From contig JAGAZW010000172.1 of assembly GCA_017939855.1 (NCBI GenBank), positions 1 through 10,076 of the forward strand: 10,076 nt of DNA, in the 5' to 3' direction. Shown in pieces: positions 5,529 through 10,076 of this stretch. Position 1 is the first letter of the stretch. Each line of letters starts with the position of its first letter. Both the position numbers and the translations under genes were made by a program. Below the pieces are notes generated by a model that saw nothing but the letters and a program-made list of their open reading frames with translations, searched no databases and was not told where the DNA came from. This DNA is from Clostridia bacterium (GTDB lineage: Bacteria > Bacillota > Clostridia > Oscillospirales > Acutalibacteraceae).

Positions 5529-7934
5529 TCATTTAACAACAATATTAACCAGACGCTTTGGAATATAAAGCTCCTTAACGATAGTTTTACCAATTATTTC
5601 CGCCTCTACGTTTGCTTCTTGTTTTGCAAAAGAAATAGCATCTTCAGCACAAATATCTGCTGCAACATTAATTCTTGCCCTAATCTTTCCATTAATCTGA
5701 ATTGCAATCTCAACATTAGACTCTGCACATTTAGAATCATCAAATTTCGGCCAAGAATACAGATTAAGCATACCACTGAATTCATTAATTGTCCACAATT
5801 CTTCAGTTATGTGCGGAGCGAATGGGTTGAGCAATGTAATATAATCTATGAGTTCTGCACGATTAATTTTACCAGTAGCGGTTATTGTATTAAGCAATGA
5901 CATTAAAGCTGCTATTGCAGTATTCATTTTGAGATTTTCAATATCATTTGTAACCTTTTTGATGGTTTTATGGAATTCGGATTCTAATTCTTTACGATAG
6001 CAATCTCCATCAATAAGTATGTCGGTAAGCGAAAACACCTTATCAAGAAAACGTTTACAACCCTTTATAGATGACTGACTCCAAGGAGCTGCCTTTTCAA
6101 AATCGCCAATGAACATTTCATAAAGACGCATAGTATCAGCACCGTAATCTCTGACAATATCGTCCGGATTAACAACATTACCTCTGGATTTTGACATTTT
6201 TTCGCCATTTTCACCCAGAATCATACCGTGACTTGTTCGTTTAGCGTAAGGCTCAGCAGTAGGAACAACCCCAATATCATAAAGGAATCTGTGCCAGAAA
6301 CGACTATAAAGTAGATGAAGCGTTGTATGTTCCATTCCGCCATTATACCAGTCAATAGGTGTCCAATATTCGAGAGCCTCTTTAGATGCTAACTCTTTAT
6401 CGTTATGAGGATCGCAATAACGAAGGAAATACCATGAGGAGCCTGCCCACTGTGGCATTGTATCTGTTTCTCTGGTCGCGTTATTTCCACAATTAGGACA
6501 GGTAGTATTTACCCAATCAGTAATTTTTGCTAGTGGTGATTCACCATTATCTGTGGGTTCGTATGAATCAACATTTGGAAGTGTGAGTGGTAGCTCACTT
6601 TCATCCAGAGGCACATATCCGCACTTTTCACAGTAAACCATAGGTATAGGTTCGCCCCAATATCTTTGTCGTGAAAATACCCAGTCACGGAGCTTGTAAT
6701 TTACCTTCTTCTCACCTATTCCCTGCTTTGTTAACCATTCCTGAATAGCGACCTTCGCATCGTCTACGGTCATACCTGTAAGAAAACCGGAATTTACCAT
6801 AATACCTGTTGCACAGTCTGTAAATGCCTCTTTTTCAATATTGCCTCCAGATACCACTTCAATAATCGGAAGACCAAATTTTTTCGCAAATTCCCAGTCA
6901 CGTGTATCATGCCCTGGAACTGCCATAATAGCACCCGTTCCATAGGTTATAAGAACATAGTCGGAAATGAAAATTGGAATTTGGACACCGTTTACAGGGT
7001 TTATTGCCATAATGCCTTCAATTTTAACACCCGTTTTATCTTTGGCAAGTTCCGTGCGTTCAAAATCCGATTTTTTTGCCGCCTCTTCTTTGTAGGTTCT
7101 AATAACATCGTAATTTGTGATTTTATCAGACCATTTTTCGAGAAGAGGATGTTCGGGTGACATAACCATATATGTAACACCGAAAAGTGTATCGGCACGA
7201 GTAGTGAAAATTTCAAATTGATCGCCAATTGTTGTATTAAATTTTACTTGTGTACCGTAAGAACGACCGATCCAGTTTCTTTGTTGGGTTTTAACTCTTT
7301 CAATAAAATCAACATCGTCAAGTCCTTCTAATAGCTTCTCGGCATAATCCGTAATTTTAAGCATCCACTGACTTTTCTCTTTATGAACAACCTCGCTGCC
7401 ACAACGTTCACAGACACCGTTAACTACCTCTTCGTTAGCAAGAACACATTTACAAGAGGTGCACCAATTAACCGACATTTGTTTTTTGTAGGCAAGACCT
7501 TTTTTATAAAGCTGCAAAAAAATCCACTGTGTCCATTTATAATACGCAGGATCGGTTGTATTTACTTCCCTATTCCAGTCAAAAGAAAAACCTAAAGACT
7601 TGAGCTGACGTTTAAAATTGGCAATATTATCTTCGGTAACTTTTGAAGGATGAATATGATTTTTTATGGCAAAATTCTCGGTAGGAAGACCAAAAGCATC
7701 CCAACCCATTGGATATAAAACATTATATCCTTCAAGTCGCTTTTTACGTGCAACAATATCAATTGCAGTATAAGATCTGGGATGTCCTACATGAAGACCT
7801 TGCCCTGATGGATACGGAAATTCGACTAACCCATAGAATTTTGGAAGAGTATAGTCATTTTTGGCAGCAAAGGTATTTTCGTCATCCCAGATTTTCTGCC
7901 ATTTTTGTTCTATCTCGGCATAGTTATATTTCAT
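5529..7934 (-). CDS. leuS: Leucyl-tRNA synthetase
   Basis: Charges tRNA-Leu with leucine in the cytosol. This is a complete 801-residue class Ia synthetase of normal bacterial length. Order: HVGH signature (48-51), GWDAFGLPTENFA (77-89), Cys pairs C158/C161 and C175/C178 forming a zinc site, then the CP1 editing domain with FTTRADTLFG (243-252) and GTGAIMAVPGHDTRDWEFA (332-350), where Asp343 is the expected editing residue. A second Cys set (C435/C438, C479/C482) follows, then GSSWYFLRY (498-506), HGM (569-571), KMSKS (579-583), the anticodon-binding helical domain (about 650-720), and a C-terminal domain with QINGKIRAR (746-754). The ATG at 7934 has AGGAGG 8 bases upstream, lying across the end of rsfS, which stops 3 bases before. 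No T-box leader precedes it, so it is presumably controlled with the whole operon. Confidence 0.98.
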   Translation of the reverse strand: MKYNYAEIEQKWQKIWDDENTFAAKNDYTLPKFYGLVEFPYPSGQGLHVGHPRSYTAIDIVARKKRLEGYNVLYPMGWDAFGLPTENFAIKNHIHPSKVTEDNIANFKRQLKSLGFSFDWNREVNTTDPAYYKWTQWIFLQLYKKGLAYKKQMSVNWCTSCKCVLANEEVVNGVCERCGSEVVHKEKSQWMLKITDYAEKLLEGLDDVDFIERVKTQQRNWIGRSYGTQVKFNTTIGDQFEIFTTRADTLFGVTYMVMSPEHPLLEKWSDKITNYDVIRTYKEEAAKKSDFERTELAKDKTGVKIEGIMAINPVNGVQIPIFISDYVLITYGTGAIMAVPGHDTRDWEFAKKFGLPIIEVVSGGNIEKEAFTDCATGIMVNSGFLTGMTVDDAKVAIQEWLTKQGIGEKKVNYKLRDWVFSRQRYWGEPIPMVYCEKCGYVPLDESELPLTLPNVDSYEPTDNGESPLAKITDWVNTTCPNCGNNATRETDTMPQWAGSSWYFLRYCDPHNDKELASKEALEYWTPIDWYNGGMEHTTLHLLYSRFWHRFLYDIGVVPTAEPYAKRTSHGMILGENGEKMSKSRGNVVNPDDIVRDYGADTMRLYEMFIGDFEKAAPWSQSSIKGCKRFLDKVFSLTDILIDGDCYRKELESEFHKTIKKVTNDIENLKMNTAIAALMSLLNTITATGKINRAELIDYITLLNPFAPHITEELWTINEFSGMLNLYSWPKFDDSKCAESNVEIAIQINGKIRARINVAADICAEDAISFAKQEANVEAEIIGKTIVKELYIPKRLVNIVVK

Positions 7935-7937
7935 AGC

Positions 7938-8303
7938 TTAATCCTCCTTGGAATCATTAATAATATTATTTATGTTAATTTCTTTACCGTCACTCCACAT
8001 CTTATCAAGACCATAAAATTCCCGCTGATCCGGAGTAAAAATATGAACAATAACAGAATTATAATCAAGAACAATCCAACCTGTAGACTTACCTTCTATA
8101 TGATGAGGTGGTAAACCTGCCTCATCAAGTTTTGCCTCAACCTCGTCTGCTAACGAATGGACATGTGTCGAAGAAGTGGCGGTGGCAATAAGAAAATATT
8201 CACATAGGGATGTTAAATCGCCTAACATAAGTGCCTTTAATTCCCTCGCCTTTTTATCATCAAGCGCTTTTGCTGCAATTTTTAATATAGATGTAGTTTC
8301 CAT
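7938..8303 (-). CDS. rsfS: Ribosomal silencing factor RsfS (Iojap/YbeB family)
   Basis: Binds protein L14 on the 50S subunit and blocks joining with 30S, lowering translation when nutrients are short. The 121 residues span the whole family fold. The pattern runs from ALDDKKARELKALML (13-27) through LTSLCEYFLIATATSSTHV (30-48), HHIEGKSTGWIVLDY (67-81) and VIVHIFTPDQREFYGLDKMW (84-103), which match the conserved YF-I-A, EG--GWI-LD and VHIF---R-FY-L--W positions. A polar tail of about 17 residues follows. AAAGGAT, formed by the last codons of yqeK, serves as the ribosome binding site about 8 bases before the ATG, so translation is likely coupled. The rsfS-leuS order is common in clostridia. Confidence 0.95.
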   Translation of the reverse strand: METTSILKIAAKALDDKKARELKALMLGDLTSLCEYFLIATATSSTHVHSLADEVEAKLDEAGLPPHHIEGKSTGWIVLDYNSVIVHIFTPDQREFYGLDKMWSDGKEININNIINDSKED

Positions 8304-8309
8304 TGGTGT

Positions 8310-8885
8310 TTATCCTTTCAGAAGAATCTGATTATATAAATTAACAGTATCAACATGAATCATTTTTTTATTATTAATTAAATCATTAATAGAATAACTG
8401 AGTGCATACTTTAACGCATCAATTAGTGAGATATCAACTAACTTACGCATTATGTCAACATCATTATAATTTCTATCTGCTGAAGTAAAATCAGCAAGAT
8501 AAAGTATGAGTGCCGTTTTTGACATATCCTGTTTTGCTGTCGTATGATAACGAATAGCATCAATAATTTCATCATCATTAATTAAAAGTATATATTTTAC
8601 GAAAGCTGCTCCTGATATCGCATGCCATAATTTTTGAGCGTTTTTCTCAACATCGTTCAAAATTATACCAAAGGTTTTAAAAATATTCAAGTGTTCTTCT
8701 TTCGACGCATTTTTCGTGATATCGTGAAGCAAACCCGCAAGATAACATTTATCTGTATTGGCATCATATTTTTGTGCTAGTCTGTAAGCCTCGTCGGCAA
8801 CTGCGAGTGAATGTTGATATCTTTCTGGACTCAGTCTCTCTTTTAAAAGCTTTTTATATTCATAATAATCTGGTATGTTATTCAT
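8310..8885 (-). CDS. yqeK: HD-domain YqeK-type bis(5'-nucleosyl)-tetraphosphatase (symmetrical)
   Basis: Metal-dependent HD hydrolase that splits diadenosine tetraphosphate (Ap4A) into two ADP. The 191 residues hold the metal-binding set: His25 (RYQHSLAVADEA), His54-Asp55 (AGLLHDITK), His88 (WHAISGA), His114 (RYHTTA) and Asp132 (LYLADFTSADR). The last motif is usually YLADKIEPxR, so the residues after Asp differ, but the metal ligands are kept. The start overlaps the end of nadD by 8 bases, and GAGGA lies about 10 bases upstream inside nadD. The nadD-yqeK pair is typical of Firmicutes and joins NAD synthesis with removal of adenylylated dinucleotides. The six bases between its stop and the rsfS ATG leave no room for a promoter. 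Confidence 0.93.
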   Translation of the reverse strand: MNNIPDYYEYKKLLKERLSPERYQHSLAVADEAYRLAQKYDANTDKCYLAGLLHDITKNASKEEHLNIFKTFGIILNDVEKNAQKLWHAISGAAFVKYILLINDDEIIDAIRYHTTAKQDMSKTALILYLADFTSADRNYNDVDIMRKLVDISLIDALKYALSYSINDLINNKKMIHVDTVNLYNQILLKG

Positions 8886-9459
8886 TATAGATTTTCCTCG
8901 AAACTAAATATTGATATATCTTTTTTGGTATCATATCTTCACTCAAATTTTTTCGAAGTTCTGATGAAGAAATTTCAGTAATTTTTTCTGTCATAACAGT
9001 TATCTTAGCACCCAAATTTCTCATCCGTTCAACATGAAATTCAAATTTATCATAGCCTTCTCTTGAAAAAGCAATAAAATTGACCTCATTTATTAACCGA
9101 TTCCAAGAATTCCATTTATCAAGTGTGGAAATCATATCTGCGCCACAAACAAAATAAAACTCATCATCAGGATATCTTTTCTTTAATGAGACAACGGTAT
9201 CGATAGAATAACTCTTGCCTTCTCGTTCAAACTCAATAAGGCAAACTTGGGATTTTCTAAAATCTTCACTTGCTAGTTTGCACATATTAATTCTATCCTC
9301 GTCTGATGCTAAGAAATCACATTTTTTGTGTGGAGGAAGGTTATCTGGCATAATGAAAACCTTATCGATCCATTCTTTTTCACAAAGAGAACGCAATATT
9401 TCATAATGACCAATGTGAAAGGGATTAAAAGTGCCTCCAAAAAGAGCTATGACTGACAT
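8878..9459 (-). CDS. nadD: Nicotinate-nucleotide adenylyltransferase
   Basis: Transfers AMP from ATP to nicotinate mononucleotide, giving deamido-NAD, the next-to-last step of NAD synthesis. The 193 residues match the usual bacterial length. The nucleotidyltransferase signature GGTFNPFHIGH (8-18) includes His15 and His18, and the ATP-binding ISSSELR (163-169) is the family's second signature. MPDNLPPHK (37-45), SYSIDTV (83-89) and CGADMISTLDKW (105-116) are the substrate-side motifs. The ATG at 9459 follows directly on the yhbY stop (TAA-ATG, no gap), with a weak GGTGA about 6 bases upstream, so it probably depends on coupling to yhbY translation. Confidence 0.97.
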   Translation of the reverse strand: MSVIALFGGTFNPFHIGHYEILRSLCEKEWIDKVFIMPDNLPPHKKCDFLASDEDRINMCKLASEDFRKSQVCLIEFEREGKSYSIDTVVSLKKRYPDDEFYFVCGADMISTLDKWNSWNRLINEVNFIAFSREGYDKFEFHVERMRNLGAKITVMTEKITEISSSELRKNLSEDMIPKKIYQYLVSRKIYNE

Positions 9460-9753
9460 TTATTTCACCAACATAATATGCTTATTATCTTTACTTTCCT
9501 TATAAAGGATAAAGCGTGAACCAATCACTTGAACAACATCAGCTCCCACCTTTTTGGCAATTAGATCAGCAGCGGTTCTGGAGTTATCGGGTGACGTTTC
9601 GAGAACTCGCAATTTTATAAGCTCACGTGCTTCTAAAGCCTCGCTAACTTGCTTTAAGAGTTGTTCGTTGATACCGCCTTTTCCAATTTGAAAAATAGTT
9701 TCATAAGTGTTTGCCATTGAGCGCAATTGAGCGCGTTGTGTACTGTTTAACAT
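9460..9753 (-). CDS. yhbY: Ribosome assembly RNA-binding protein YhbY (CRM domain)
   Basis: Small KH-like RNA-binding protein associated with the large-subunit precursor. The 97 residues from the ATG at 9753 cover one CRM domain: LNSTQRAQLRSMAN at the start, then FQIGKGGINEQLLKQVSEALEAREL with the GxGG loop that contacts RNA, then KLRVLETS and GADVVQVIGSRFILYK. The start was set at ATG 9753 because GGGGA lies 7 bases upstream. A TTG five codons further out has no such site. It begins 16 bases after the rdgB stop. No membrane segment or extra domain is seen. Confidence 0.95.
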   Translation of the reverse strand: MLNSTQRAQLRSMANTYETIFQIGKGGINEQLLKQVSEALEARELIKLRVLETSPDNSRTAADLIAKKVGADVVQVIGSRFILYKESKDNKHIMLVK

Positions 9754-9769
9754 TAGTATTCCCCACAAA

Positions 9770-10076
9770 TTACAAGTATTTCTTAAGTTCCTCTTTAAAT
9801 AGTTTTAAAGCATTGCCTCTATGGCTGACACTATCCTTTTGCTCTGCAGTCAAAAGTCCAAAATAACCAAGCTCACCATAGAATAAAGGATCATAACCAA
9901 AACCGCTATTCCCTACCGGACTTTCTAAAATTCTACCCTTGCATTCGCCCCTTACCGTAAAGCTTCTACCGTCAGGAAAAACACATGCAATGGCTGCAAC
10001 ATATTTTGCAGTTCTTTTTTCTTCGGGCACTCCATCCAAAAGCTCTAAAAGTTTATTATTATTGCTATCATCATCA
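9770..10076 (-). CDS. rdgB: dITP/XTP pyrophosphatase RdgB (HAM1 family), C-terminal part only
   Basis: Hydrolyses non-canonical purine triphosphates (ITP, dITP, XTP) to monophosphates, keeping them out of DNA and RNA. The window holds the last 101 residues; the reading frame stays open to the edge, so the N-terminal half with the substrate-binding TxNxxK motif is outside. Visible family signatures are NNKLLELLDGVPEEKRTAKY, the strand FPDGRSFTVRGECKG, GNSGFGYDPLF and SHRGNALKLF. The first gene of the operon in view, it ends 16 bases before the yhbY ATG. The operon promoter is outside the window. Confidence 0.94.
   Translation of the reverse strand, partial: DDDSNNNKLLELLDGVPEEKRTAKYVAAIACVFPDGRSFTVRGECKGRILESPVGNSGFGYDPLFYGELGYFGLLTAEQKDSVSHRGNALKLFKEELKKYL

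Noticed and set aside
7001..7228. Other frames inside leuS, on both strands
   Set aside because: All lie inside the fully conserved leuS reading frame and show no motif or ribosome binding site.
9754..9768. TTG start five codons upstream for YhbY
   Set aside because: The ATG at 9753 has GGGGA at good spacing and matches the usual MLNS-type N-terminus.

Overview
The window is about 10 kb of AT-rich bacterial chromosome. Low-GC genes, strong GGAGG-type ribosome binding sites, a YtvI-type membrane protein (a family linked to sporulation) and the gene order rdgB-yhbY-nadD-yqeK-rsfS-leuS all point to a Firmicute. It is most likely a gut-type clostridium of the Oscillospiraceae/Ruminococcaceae kind, but the genus cannot be fixed from the sequence alone. 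Almost everything is housekeeping. There is no CRISPR array, tRNA, rRNA, intact insertion sequence or prophage.

Left block (1-2210, minus strand). A YtvI/AI-2E-type membrane protein is followed by a small DUF3343 protein (putative sulfur/selenium carrier family). Next comes a class V aminotransferase of the cysteine desulfurase family, cut by the window edge. A good sigma-A promoter lies in front of the DUF3343 gene. A perfect hairpin separates that gene from the desulfurase gene.

Middle block (2211-5349, plus strand). A sigma-A promoter (TTGATT, 17 bp, TATAAT) starts an operon of three genes: a small helix-turn-helix plus ACT protein (UPF0735/PheB type), homoserine dehydrogenase and aspartokinase. 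These enzymes control entry to the aspartate family of amino acids (Lys, Thr, Met). The aspartokinase gene carries a strong internal ribosome binding site and ATG at codon 247. This matches the start of the separate beta subunit known for Bacillus subtilis aspartokinase II. The operon ends in a 24-bp perfect hairpin followed by T-tracts.

The 293-bp gap between the convergent lysC and leuS genes (5236-5528) is the least ordinary part. It holds two terminator-type hairpins. Between them lies a segment of about 90 bp with 45 G+C, visibly richer than its surroundings. A 43-codon reading frame and two stems that pair better as minus-strand RNA suggest a small dispersed element or the remains of one.

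Right block (5529-10076, minus strand). A tight operon runs rdgB (partial), yhbY, nadD, yqeK, rsfS, leuS. Gaps are between 8 bp of overlap and 16 bp, so translational coupling is likely. The genes cover nucleotide-pool cleaning, ribosome assembly and silencing, NAD synthesis, dinucleotide hydrolysis and leucyl-tRNA charging.
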